Source: a virus
Virus record (IMG/VR): IMGVR_UViG_3300027747_002778
Coordinates: 1-23,882 of that record
DNA: 23,882 nt
Reading direction: 5' to 3' (one strand)
Shown here: positions 7,637 to 14,595 of the stretch, piece after piece
Layout: each line of letters starts with the position of its first letter
Numbering within the stretch: the stretch's first letter is position 1
Program-made: the position numbers and the translations under genes
The notes under the pieces: model-generated
Database searches by the model: none
Told to the model about the DNA's origin: nothing
The model's input: the letters and a program-made list of their open reading frames with translations, nothing else

Positions 7637-8726
7637 TTACTCTGAGATTACTAGCGTGCACCTCGAACTTACCAGCAAGTGCAATGCCAGCTGTCCCATG
7701 TGCGCACGCAACAAGTTTGGCGGGCCAGAGAATGAGTTCCTGCCTCAAGCAGAACTGAGCCTGACTGATATACAGCGCATCATGCCCGAGGCATTCGTGA
7801 GGCAGCTGAGCAGGCTCTACATGTGCGGCAACTATGGAGATCCCATCGTGGCCAATGACATGCTGGAAGTCTATCAGTGGCTGCGCAAGGTCAATCCCAG
7901 CATCAAGCTGGGACTGCACACCAATGGTGGTGCCAGGACTCCCACATGGTGGAGCAATCTGGGCATTGTGCTCAGTGCCAAGGGCGATTACGTGAAGTTT
8001 GGCATAGATGGCTTGGAGGATACCAACCACATCTATAGGCGCGGTACCAACTGGTCCAAGATCATGGACAATGCCAAGGCCTTCATAGCTGCAGGCGGTA
8101 TTGCCCAGTGGGAATACATCGTGTTCAAGCACAACGAACATCAGGTGGATGAAGCCCGTGCGCTGAGCGAGCAGCTGGGCTTCGCACAGTTCCGCACCAA
8201 GAAGACAGGTCGCTTCTTCAGCAACACTAGGTTACAAGGCAAGGACAGCCAAGAGGTATGGAACCGCAATGGCATGGTGGAGTATCTCTTGGAGAAACCA
8301 ACCAACGAGCTCTATCACAATGACAGCTTGATCAAGGAACAGAGCCTGGTGGACCGCTTTGGCAGCATGCAGGCCTACGTGGATCAAACCTGCGTGAAGT
8401 GCAAGGTTGGCGAGGAAAAGAGCCTGTACATCTCAGCAGAAGGTCTGGCATTTCCTTGCTGTTGGACGGCTAACCAGCTGTATGTTTGGTATTGGCCCCA
8501 CAAGCAGAGCGAGATGTGGACGCTGCTGGATCATGACACTCACAACGTGAACGCCCTGGAAAACACACTAGAATCTATAATAAATGGTCCATATTTCAAT
8601 AAGATAGCTGATAGCTGGTCAAAACCCAGCATCAGTGATGGCAAGCTGAGAGTATGTGCCAAAACCTGCGGAACTGGGTTCGATCAGTTCGCTAGCCAAT
8701 TCACGGAAGCTGTAAATAGATCATGA
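7626..8726 (+). CDS. Radical SAM protein with C-terminal SPASM-like cysteines
   Basis: The product has 366 residues. It opens with a strand and LTSKCNASCPMCAR, a canonical CX3CX2C motif (C19, C23, C26) that binds the [4Fe-4S] cluster and SAM. YMCGNYGDPIVAND follows, corresponding to the GGEP-like strand, then LGLHTNGG and KFGIDGL. The C-terminal part has CVKCK, FPCCW and CAKTCG, an arrangement like SPASM or twitch auxiliary-cluster domains. Two ATG codons (7620, 7626) are possible; GGAGG at 7615-7619 is six bases from the second, which I prefer. The stop overlaps the next radical SAM gene (ATGA). SPASM enzymes often act on peptides or sugars; here the substrate is unknown. Confidence 0.8.
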   Translation: MIYDYSEITSVHLELTSKCNASCPMCARNKFGGPENEFLPQAELSLTDIQRIMPEAFVRQLSRLYMCGNYGDPIVANDMLEVYQWLRKVNPSIKLGLHTNGGARTPTWWSNLGIVLSAKGDYVKFGIDGLEDTNHIYRRGTNWSKIMDNAKAFIAAGGIAQWEYIVFKHNEHQVDEARALSEQLGFAQFRTKKTGRFFSNTRLQGKDSQEVWNRNGMVEYLLEKPTNELYHNDSLIKEQSLVDRFGSMQAYVDQTCVKCKVGEEKSLYISAEGLAFPCCWTANQLYVWYWPHKQSEMWTLLDHDTHNVNALENTLESIINGPYFNKIADSWSKPSISDGKLRVCAKTCGTGFDQFASQFTEAVNRS

Positions 8727-10117
8727 CCAACCAATTACCAAGTGACACTTTCTGCGCTCTACCCTGGGTGCATCTCAGCAGCCGACCAGATGGAACCATG
8801 CGCGTCTGCTGCACAGCCAACGCCAGCAGCGTGCAGGATCCAGACAGCACCAAGAAGCTGAGCGGTGGACAGATAGGCGTGCTGCGCACTGCTGATGGCA
8901 CTCCTGCTAACCTCAACAACACCACGCTGATGGACGCATGGAACAATGATTACATGCGCAACGTGCGCAAGATGATGCTCAGGGGCGAACAGCCTCCCAG
9001 CTGTGTGAAATGCTACAAGGAAGAATCTTCTGGTGTGCAGAGCAAGCGCAACTGGGAGACTCGCTACTGGGTTGAGCAGCTGGGATTGGATGACATCATA
9101 GGTGATACCACCGAGGATGGCGAAGTCAGCCCGAGAATACGCTATCTTGATCTGCGCCTGGGCAGCAAGTGCCAGCTGGCCTGCGTGATGTGTAGCCCGC
9201 ATGACAGCAGCGGTTGGATCAAGGAATGGACAGAAATCTATCCACAGATAACCAATGACCGACTCAAGCAGAGCTGGGGCTGGGCTGACAAAGGCAAGCA
9301 GCACGGCGCTAGCTACAACTGGCATCTCAACAATCCTGTTTTCTGGGATCAGCTCTACGATCAGATACCTCACATGAAGCAGCTGTATTTCGCAGGCGGT
9401 GAGAGCACCATCATCGAAGAACACTACACGCTGCTGGAGGAGGTCATACGCCGCGGCTATGCCCCGCAGATAGAGCTTAGGTACAACAGCAATGCAGTTG
9501 AGCTGCCACAGCGTCTGTTCGACTGCTGGAGCCAGTTCCGAGAAGTCAAGTTCCACTTCAGCGTGGACTGCATAGGTGCCAAGAATGAATATATTCGCTA
9601 TCCCAGCAACTGGGATAACATGGTCACTCACATGCATCTGTTGGATCAGACTCCCAACATCATAGTGACCACTGCTGTCACGGTAATGGCACTCAACATC
9701 TATTACCTGCCAGACGTGATCAAGTGGAAGCTCACGCAAGGGTTCGTGAAGTTCAACGAATGGCCCAGCGGCGGTGGCATGATCAACTGGCATCTAGCCT
9801 ATTGGCCTCCTCAGCTCAACGTCAAGGTGCTGCCCAAGTGGGCCAAACAGATGGTGCGAGCCAAGTTTGAAGAGCTGTTCGTTTGGTTGGAAGATAATTG
9901 GCAGCTGTGCACCGGACTGCCAGAAGGCATGGACAAACACACCGTGCTGAACACTGGATACGGTATAAAGAGATTACGCAGCCTATTGGATTTCATGGAC
10001 AAGGAAGATTGGAGCGAGCGCATGCCTGAGCTCAGGGAATGGATACGAGTCCTTGACAAGACACGCGGATTGGATTTCAAAGCCACTTTCCCTGAGATGA
10101 GTGGGCTCTTAGATTGA
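8723..10117 (+). CDS. Twitch-domain radical SAM protein
   Basis: The product has 464 residues. The N-terminus FCALPWVHLSSRPDG followed by RVCC (C11, C29, C30) and later CVKCYKEE (C94, C97) resembles the auxiliary-cluster (twitch) region that precedes the core in a family seen in marine phages. The core motif is LGSKCQLACVMC, with CX3CX2C at C150, C154 and C157, followed by YFAGGES (the GGE-like SAM amino-group motif) and LRYNSNA. The ATG at 8723 overlaps the upstream radical SAM stop by four bases, so the two are probably made together. Radical SAM chemistry is well supported; the reaction is not known. It is the last gene of the operon before a late-type promoter. Confidence 0.85.
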   Translation: MTNQLPSDTFCALPWVHLSSRPDGTMRVCCTANASSVQDPDSTKKLSGGQIGVLRTADGTPANLNNTTLMDAWNNDYMRNVRKMMLRGEQPPSCVKCYKEESSGVQSKRNWETRYWVEQLGLDDIIGDTTEDGEVSPRIRYLDLRLGSKCQLACVMCSPHDSSGWIKEWTEIYPQITNDRLKQSWGWADKGKQHGASYNWHLNNPVFWDQLYDQIPHMKQLYFAGGESTIIEEHYTLLEEVIRRGYAPQIELRYNSNAVELPQRLFDCWSQFREVKFHFSVDCIGAKNEYIRYPSNWDNMVTHMHLLDQTPNIIVTTAVTVMALNIYYLPDVIKWKLTQGFVKFNEWPSGGGMINWHLAYWPPQLNVKVLPKWAKQMVRAKFEELFVWLEDNWQLCTGLPEGMDKHTVLNTGYGIKRLRSLLDFMDKEDWSERMPELREWIRVLDKTRGLDFKATFPEMSGLLD

Positions 10118-10151
10118 GGTAAACGATCATGCAATTTGGACTGCCTGGAAC

Positions 10152-10159
10152 CATAAATA
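10152..10159 (+). promoter_or_regulatory. T4-late-type promoter box CATAAATA
   Basis: The octamer differs from the T4 late consensus TATAAATA at the first base only. It lies 29 bases before the ATG at 10189, giving a predicted leader of about 20 bases. It follows the end of the large operon, so it would separate late expression of the downstream gene from upstream read-through. Confidence 0.6.
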
Positions 10160-10188
10160 GTAGCGTAAGTTCACATGGGATCACTGTA

Positions 10189-10557
10189 ATGGCAAGTTCC
10201 CCCAAGAAGCCAGTTGATAAAGCCGCTGATGCGGTCTGGGAAGACATATTCAACAATCTTACCATTGAGAACGAACCTCCCACTAGATACATCAAGAGCG
10301 TGATCATACAGACCAAAGACGGGTCAGTGCTCAAGGTAAGTGGTCGAAGCTTTGCTGAGATCATAGAGCAAGAACGCCATCTCTCTCCTGGACAGAGCGA
10401 GATATACAGCTGCAGGATGACCATCAATTTTCCCAAGCTGCGTGCGGATGTGGAAACATGGTGCGGTGATCTGTTTACCGAGTTAAACACATCTGACAGC
10501 TACAAGGTGACGGTTAAATCCAAGCGCAAAGCTGCCAAGAAGACAAAGCATGATTGA
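10189..10557 (+). CDS. Unknown small protein behind a late promoter
   Basis: The product has 122 residues. It begins KKPVDKAADAVWEDIFNNL, continues PPTRYIKSVIIQTKDGSVLKVSGRSF, and ends with a Lys-rich tail (KSKRKAAKKTKHD). It is a soluble, probably alpha/beta protein with no recognised domain. An ATG at 10129 with GAGG nine bases upstream would give a 142-residue version. I prefer 10189 because the extra 20 residues translate the CATAAATA promoter box, and MASSPKKPVDKAAD looks like a natural N-terminus. Both starts could be used, from read-through and late transcripts respectively. The basic tail might bind nucleic acid. Its stop lies within the putative thyX promoter. Confidence 0.65.
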   Translation: MASSPKKPVDKAADAVWEDIFNNLTIENEPPTRYIKSVIIQTKDGSVLKVSGRSFAEIIEQERHLSPGQSEIYSCRMTINFPKLRADVETWCGDLFTELNTSDSYKVTVKSKRKAAKKTKHD

Positions 10558-10582
10558 CTAGTTTCTACGGATTAGTCATACT
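10554..10582 (+). promoter_or_regulatory. Putative sigma-70 promoter of thyX with an overlapping inverted repeat
   Basis: TTGACT at 10554-10559 and CATACT at 10577-10582 are separated by 17 bases (5/6 and 4/6 matches to consensus). A perfect 6-base inverted repeat TGACTA-N12-TAGTCA (10555-10560 and 10573-10578) overlaps both elements and could be an operator or a small hairpin. The expected transcript start falls at or next to the thyX ATG at 10588, and no Shine-Dalgarno sequence is visible, so the message may be leaderless. Confidence 0.45.
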
Positions 10583-10587
10583 ATATC

Positions 10588-11238
10588 ATGACAGTCAAGC
10601 TCATAGCCATATCACAACCGACCATTGACGAATGCACCACAGCTGAAGAGCTGGTGGCATACTGTGCCAGGGTCTCAAACCCAGCCAACCAAGACAACCA
10701 TGGTACCAGCGCCAAGCTGATACGATACCTCATAAAAAACGCACATTGGTCTCCCTTGGAGATGGTACACATGACCATGGAGATCAACACCACACGTGAC
10801 ATAGCAAGGCAGATACTGCGACATCGCAGCTTCAGCTTCCAGGAGTTCAGCCAGCGCTATGCCGACCCTACCAAGAGCCTGGGTTTCGTAACCAGAGAAG
10901 CACGCCTGCAGGATGCCAAGAACCGGCAAAACAGCATCGAAGTTGACGATGCTGAACTGGCTGATCTGTGGACTGGCATGCAGGAGTTAGCCATAGAAAA
11001 TGCGCAGAGGCAGTATACCAAAGCAATCAACATGGGTATTGCCAAGGAACAGGCCCGTGCGCTGCTGCCAGAAGGTCTAACAGAGAGCCGTATCTATATG
11101 GCAGGCAGCCTCCGCAGCTGGGTACACTACTGTGATCTGCGCCGTGCTAACGGTACCCAGAAAGAACATCGCGAGATAGCAGAAGCCTGCTGGAGCATCG
11201 TGGTTGATCAATTCCCCATGCTAGGACAAGGAGATTGA
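10588..11238 (+). CDS. thyX: Flavin-dependent thymidylate synthase ThyX
   Basis: The product has 216 residues, a normal length for ThyX. It makes dTMP from dUMP using methylenetetrahydrofolate, FAD and NADPH. The signature RHRxxSxxExSxRY is present intact as RHRSFSFQEFSQRY at residues 78-91. Other family features are CARVSNP near the N-terminus, SPLEMVHMTMEI before the motif, and the C-terminal LPEGLTESRIYMAGSLRSWVHYCDLR block that completes the dUMP site in the tetramer. It feeds thymidylate into phage DNA synthesis. The next gene starts one base after the stop, so the two share a transcript. Confidence 0.95.
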   Translation: MTVKLIAISQPTIDECTTAEELVAYCARVSNPANQDNHGTSAKLIRYLIKNAHWSPLEMVHMTMEINTTRDIARQILRHRSFSFQEFSQRYADPTKSLGFVTREARLQDAKNRQNSIEVDDAELADLWTGMQELAIENAQRQYTKAINMGIAKEQARALLPEGLTESRIYMAGSLRSWVHYCDLRRANGTQKEHREIAEACWSIVVDQFPMLGQGD

Positions 11239-11239
11239 C

Positions 11240-11713
11240 ATGAAGATATTGATAATGGGTTTGCCTGGTAGCGGTAAGACAACCTTGGCCAGGGCTCTGG
11301 CACCGAGGCTAAAGGCCGTGCATTGGAACGCAGATGCCGTGCGAGGCAACCTCAATGCTCATCTGGGTTTCAGTGAGGATGATCGCATCGAACAAGCACG
11401 CAGGATGGGATGGTTATGCGATCAGGTAACCGCAGCTGGACAGGTAGCTGTGGCAGACTTCGTGTGTCCTACACCAGCTACTCGAGCAGCTTTTGGCAGA
11501 GCCGACTGCACCATCTGGCTTGACACCATCAAAGAAGGCCGCTTTGCTGACACAAACAAGTTATTCGTAGCACCCGAGGTGACCGGGGGCGACTATCGCG
11601 TGGACACTCAGGACTGCGAGTTCTGGAGCAAGATGATATTTGAAGATCTGGATTATCGACTGCGCCCAAGCTGGGGCAAGGCTTTCATGCTGGGACTGAG
11701 AAACACGCTATGA
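11240..11713 (+). CDS. P-loop kinase, adenylylsulfate-kinase-like
   Basis: The product has 157 residues. A Walker A motif GLPGSGKT lies at residues 7-14, followed by WNADAVRGNLN, which matches the D-(A/G)-D-x-(V/I)-R region of APS kinases (CysC family). Next is FVCPTPATRAAF, the F-(I/V)-(A/S)P-like strand that precedes acceptor binding, and CTIWLDT. The typical lid region is present. It is short compared with bacterial CysC (about 200 residues), and the C-terminus ends with DYRLRPSWGKAFMLG. Relatives in phages are usually named adenylylsulfate kinase, but the true acceptor could be another nucleotide or small molecule. The stop overlaps the next ATG (ATGA), and a nucleotidyltransferase lies two genes down. 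Confidence 0.7.
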   Translation: MKILIMGLPGSGKTTLARALAPRLKAVHWNADAVRGNLNAHLGFSEDDRIEQARRMGWLCDQVTAAGQVAVADFVCPTPATRAAFGRADCTIWLDTIKEGRFADTNKLFVAPEVTGGDYRVDTQDCEFWSKMIFEDLDYRLRPSWGKAFMLGLRNTL

Positions 11714-12129
11714 AGATTGGACTTAGCTTCAGCCGTTGCCTGCGAGATATAGTGGATGGTAAGGTCAACATGGATGATGTGCTGGTAATAATCGCGCGCA
11801 CAGATTTTGATCCAACCAACGACGAAGAGTGGAACAACATCTGGAACGGATACTATCATGGAACCGGACTGTCACATCCAGAATGGCAGGATTATCCGCA
11901 TGATGCTGAGGCACTGTTTAGGAACGTAGCCACGCAGCTTTGGCAGGATGGCAAGCTGCACCAACCTCGACGGTTCGGAGCTCGAGTGCTGCGCAGACCT
12001 GAGATATGGCTTGAAACTGTGCTGCTGGATGATGATCTGGATAACAAGCCCTTGGCCAAAGAGGCCTGGGAGGGATTCAAGATGGCAGCAGCTCTCACAG
12101 GCTGCAAAATTGACAGGGAATATCACTGA
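11710..12129 (+). CDS. Unknown conserved-looking protein between kinase and nucleotidyltransferase
   Basis: The product has 139 residues and I cannot assign a domain. It starts MKIGLSFSRCLRDIVDG, then DVLVIIARTDFDP. The middle region has YYHGTGLSHPEWQDYPH and a His-, Trp- and Asp-rich character, and a C-terminal helix follows (KEAWEGFKMAAALTG). There is no signal peptide or membrane segment. Both ends overlap the neighbours (ATGA upstream, TGATG downstream), and this strict coupling suggests it works with the P-loop kinase and the nucleotidyltransferase. I recall similar proteins in marine T4-like phages, always unannotated; that is memory, not a search. Confidence 0.65.
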   Translation: MKIGLSFSRCLRDIVDGKVNMDDVLVIIARTDFDPTNDEEWNNIWNGYYHGTGLSHPEWQDYPHDAEALFRNVATQLWQDGKLHQPRRFGARVLRRPEIWLETVLLDDDLDNKPLAKEAWEGFKMAAALTGCKIDREYH

Positions 12130-12518
12130 TGACCAAGAAATGGGAAAACAACAAGCCAACTGTGCAGATGTTGGGCCGCTGGCAGCCATGGCACGATGGA
12201 CACTTCGCTCTGTTCGAACGAGCAGTGGCCAAGACCGGACAGGTTGCTATCATGGTCAGAGACACAGGTGGTACAGACGAGAAGAATCCATTCTACTACG
12301 ATGTTGTGCGCGATCGCATCATATCTGAGCTGGGCAAGAAGGGCTACATGCATGGCAGTGACTATGTTGTCATGCTGATGCCAAACATCGTAAATATCAC
12401 ATACGGGCGCGATGTGGGTTACAAGATTGAGCAGGAAGTGTTTGACGAAGAAATACATGCCATATCTGCCACAAAGATTCGTGAAGAGATGAAACTCAAA
12501 GGAACAGACAATGAATAA
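12129..12518 (+). CDS. Cytidylyltransferase-like nucleotidyltransferase
   Basis: The product has 129 residues. The HxGH motif of the nucleotidylyltransferase superfamily is H22-D-G-H25 within MLGRWQPWHDGH. The ISSTxIR-like motif is ISATKIR at residues 112-118. Between them are a strand VAIMVRDTGG and a long helix starting at YDVVRDRI. This is the complete small catalytic core seen in glycerol-3-phosphate cytidylyltransferase and related enzymes, which transfer a nucleotide to a phosphorylated small molecule. The substrate is unknown. Cotranslation with the kinase-like gene suggests phosphorylation followed by nucleotide activation. The 3' end overlaps the YHYH gene start by eight bases. Confidence 0.8.
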   Translation: MTKKWENNKPTVQMLGRWQPWHDGHFALFERAVAKTGQVAIMVRDTGGTDEKNPFYYDVVRDRIISELGKKGYMHGSDYVVMLMPNIVNITYGRDVGYKIEQEVFDEEIHAISATKIREEMKLKGTDNE

Positions 12519-13527
12519 GATTGGAACCATAGCAGCACTGCTGGCAGTGATGTTTGTAGGCTCAGCTCATGCTGAGGAAGTGACTACATTGAAGAACAGT
12601 GCTGCGGATTTGAATCCCTACGTGGCACAGCGAGACGGCATCTTTCTTGGACTGCTGTTTGAAGCTGTGATGGGTGGTCCTCAGACCAAGCTCAAGACCA
12701 GCACAGAATCCTGGATGGATTCCAGCAACAACACCATAGTGCTCAGCAAAGTACCCTATGTCAGCGGCACGGTATATGCCAAGGACATTGATGCTGCTGG
12801 CAGCGTGTTCTCAGTCACCAAAGATGCGCACTATCGCTATTTCAAAGGCAACGGTCTCCCCAGCACTCCCATGGGCAAGTTCCCAGTTGAACAGGGCACA
12901 GCTGCCTATAGCTATTATTCTGCTGCACCCGCTGGACACGATCCTAGGACTGGCATACCAGGATCGGATTACAGCAGCGCTGCTGCTATCGGTGTGAGCC
13001 CATACAATCTTGACGTGATGGTACCACTGCATCCGCGATACAGCAAGATTCCAAATCCCATTGATTCACTGGTTACCGGAGTGGCGCTAACTGGCACTGT
13101 ATGGCATGTTGAGGTAGCCAATGCCAGCAGCACAGATTGGTACAACCCACTGTCAATCCTGCCATTGGATGACTGCTTTGGACATCCCTACAGCCAGCAG
13201 TATCATCTGCACAGCTATTCATGGAAGTGTTTCCCTAATCAGGGTACCACAGGCCCCAGCCCGCTGGTTGGTTACGCTCTGGATGGATTTGGCATCTATG
13301 GCCCACGCGGCGAAGATGGCAAGATGATAACCAATGCACAGCTTGATGAATGCCATGGCATGATCAGCAAGGTAATGTGGGAAGGCAAGCTTACCAAGAT
13401 CTATCATTACGTGCTGAACAACGAATATCCCTACAGCATTGGCTGCTTCAGGGGCGTGGTCAATACCAGCTTGGCTCTGCTGAAGACTACCAAGCATTCG
13501 CATGGTATGTTAAAGAGCATGCACTGA
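12511..13527 (+). CDS. Secreted YHYH-domain protein
   Basis: The product has 338 residues. A signal peptide is clear: MNK, a hydrophobic stretch IGTIAALLAVMFVG, and a cleavage site SAHA|EE after residue 21. The C-terminal half carries the YHYH-domain blocks: QYHLHSYSWKCF (Y231-H-L-H234), LVGYALDGFGIYGPRG, LDECHG, and IYHYVLNNEYPYSIGCFRG. The eponymous motif reads Y298-H-Y-V instead of Y-H-Y-H, while Y231-H-L-H is kept. Cysteines in DDCFG, WKCF, DECHG and IGCFRG may form disulfides after export. The function of the family is not established; metal binding by the histidines is plausible. It is the last gene before a strong terminator. A periplasmic or surface protein in a phage may act on the infected cell envelope. 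Confidence 0.8.
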   Translation: MNKIGTIAALLAVMFVGSAHAEEVTTLKNSAADLNPYVAQRDGIFLGLLFEAVMGGPQTKLKTSTESWMDSSNNTIVLSKVPYVSGTVYAKDIDAAGSVFSVTKDAHYRYFKGNGLPSTPMGKFPVEQGTAAYSYYSAAPAGHDPRTGIPGSDYSSAAAIGVSPYNLDVMVPLHPRYSKIPNPIDSLVTGVALTGTVWHVEVANASSTDWYNPLSILPLDDCFGHPYSQQYHLHSYSWKCFPNQGTTGPSPLVGYALDGFGIYGPRGEDGKMITNAQLDECHGMISKVMWEGKLTKIYHYVLNNEYPYSIGCFRGVVNTSLALLKTTKHSHGMLKSMH

Positions 13528-13550
13528 CGGTTACGAGAATACCGATAATG

Positions 13551-13580
13551 AAAAAGGACGGATTGCTCCGTCCTTTTTTT
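13551..13580. terminator. Strong bidirectional intrinsic terminator between convergent operons
   Basis: A perfect 12-base stem (aaaaaggacgga at 13551-13562 and tccgtccttttt at 13567-13578) encloses a four-base loop TTGC and runs into a T tract on the plus strand. The complementary A tract gives a U run for minus-strand transcripts as well. It lies 23 bases after the YHYH stop and 21 bases before the end of the minus-strand gene, so it insulates both directions. Confidence 0.93.
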
Positions 13581-13601
13581 GTATCTAATTATCAGTTTAA
13601 T

Positions 13602-14312
13602 TCACTTCTTGGCAGCAGTCTTCTTGGCTGCTGGTTTCTTGGCAGCGGCCTTGGGTGCTGCTATCTTGGCAGTCGGAGCTGCTGCTTCTTCCAACCACGA
13701 ACCACCATTGGCCTTGGCTTTGTGGCCAGGGTTTAGCGTGGGATCGATAGCATAGGCCTGTGCGCGGCGTGCTGTAGCATCAGCTTCAAGCATCTCTGCC
13801 ATGCGGATCAAGTCTCGTGCTTCCTGTGCTCGGCCATCAGCAGTGGTGCCTTCCAAGTTGCTCTGATGCACGTTGAATTTGCCCATCTCTGCTAGCACTG
13901 CTGCGCGAGTGGCTGGATCCAGATCATTGAGGTCTGGCGGAGTAGCGTCGTCAACAGTTTTCATGGCAGCCAGGATCTGGCGCAGAGGAAACTTCATGCC
14001 GCGAGCCGGTGTCATGTGTACGAGATCAACAGGAACCTTGTCCAAGCGCTGGGCAGCATGCAGCTTCTGGAGCATGGTAGCGCCAGTGCCATCCGGAGCA
14101 GGGCGGCGGCCCAGTAGTTCGCCTAGGTCCTTGCTCTGTTGACCTTCCACGCTTTCTACTATCTTGCGGAGTGCTTCGTTGTACTGATCAGGCAGCGCAT
14201 CTGTGTCTATGACCAGTGCATGTTCATCATCGCCTGGCAGGCTCATGAATACCACTACTACCTGCTTGCCAGTGTTCTCCAACTGGCCTATGTGCTTCAT
14301 CATATCAGCCAT
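13602..14312 (-). CDS. Unknown phage protein with Ala/Lys-rich C-terminal tail
   Basis: The product has 236 residues from the ATG at 14312 (AGG eight bases upstream); the ATG at 14318 would add two. The N-terminus has MMKHIGQLENTGKQVVVVFM and DEHALVIDTDALPDQYNEAL, an alpha/beta pattern. A middle section reads LGELLGRRPAPDG and MLQKLHAAQRLDKVPVDLVHM. The last 25 residues are a low-complexity tail of Ala-Lys-Pro (AAKKPAAKK type), like tails that bind nucleic acid. No enzyme motif is seen. It overlaps the upstream gene end at 14305 and is the last gene before the convergent terminator. Confidence 0.7.
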   Translation of the reverse strand: MADMMKHIGQLENTGKQVVVVFMSLPGDDEHALVIDTDALPDQYNEALRKIVESVEGQQSKDLGELLGRRPAPDGTGATMLQKLHAAQRLDKVPVDLVHMTPARGMKFPLRQILAAMKTVDDATPPDLNDLDPATRAAVLAEMGKFNVHQSNLEGTTADGRAQEARDLIRMAEMLEADATARRAQAYAIDPTLNPGHKAKANGGSWLEEAAAPTAKIAAPKAAAKKPAAKKTAAKK

Positions 14313-14526
14313 TGGCATTACCTGCTGGTTGATCGCCGCTGGTCTGTTGTGCTGCGGCTGCGTCTACGAATTTCTTGAACTTGTTGTATAGCTGGCCAAC
14401 TGGCTCAAGCTCTGCACCACGGAACGCACCGCGGCTGCTAGCGAGATCCAGCACAGTCAGGATGTTCTGTAGATCTGCAAGATTGATTGTACTATCTTGC
14501 TGTGGTTGTGTAACTTGATCGTTCAC
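14305..14526 (-). CDS. Small unknown acidic/helical protein
   Basis: The product has 73 residues. The start is GTG at 14526, supported by a strong AGGAGG (14534-14539, minus strand) seven bases upstream; no ATG fits. The sequence has a central helix pair (LADLQNILTVLDLASSRGAF, then ELEPVGQLYNKFKKFVDAAAA) and a polar low-complexity tail. The pattern is familiar from small unannotated proteins of T4-like marine phages. It overlaps the downstream 236-residue gene, so the two are cotranslated. Confidence 0.7.
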   Translation of the reverse strand: MNDQVTQPQQDSTINLADLQNILTVLDLASSRGAFRGAELEPVGQLYNKFKKFVDAAAAQQTSGDQPAGNANG

Positions 14527-14545
14527 GGTTTTGCCTCCTCATGGA

Positions 14546-14568
14546 CATGGTAACATATATTAACCATG
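14546..14568. other. Inverted repeat upstream of a ribosome-binding site
   Basis: CATGGT at 14546-14551 and ACCATG at 14563-14568 form a perfect 6-base inverted repeat around an A/T-rich 11-base loop, seven bases before the AGGAGG of the gene at 14526. It could be an operator over an A/T-rich promoter or an RNA hairpin; there is nothing to decide between them. Confidence 0.3.
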
Positions 14569-14595
14569 GCGACTGGGAGATCAAATATCTTTTTG

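Noticed and set aside
8759-9793. 344-residue open frame on the minus strand inside the twitch radical SAM gene
   Set aside because: It lies antisense to a clear enzyme, has no family motif and no promoter or binding site; its length follows from the codon bias of the plus-strand gene.
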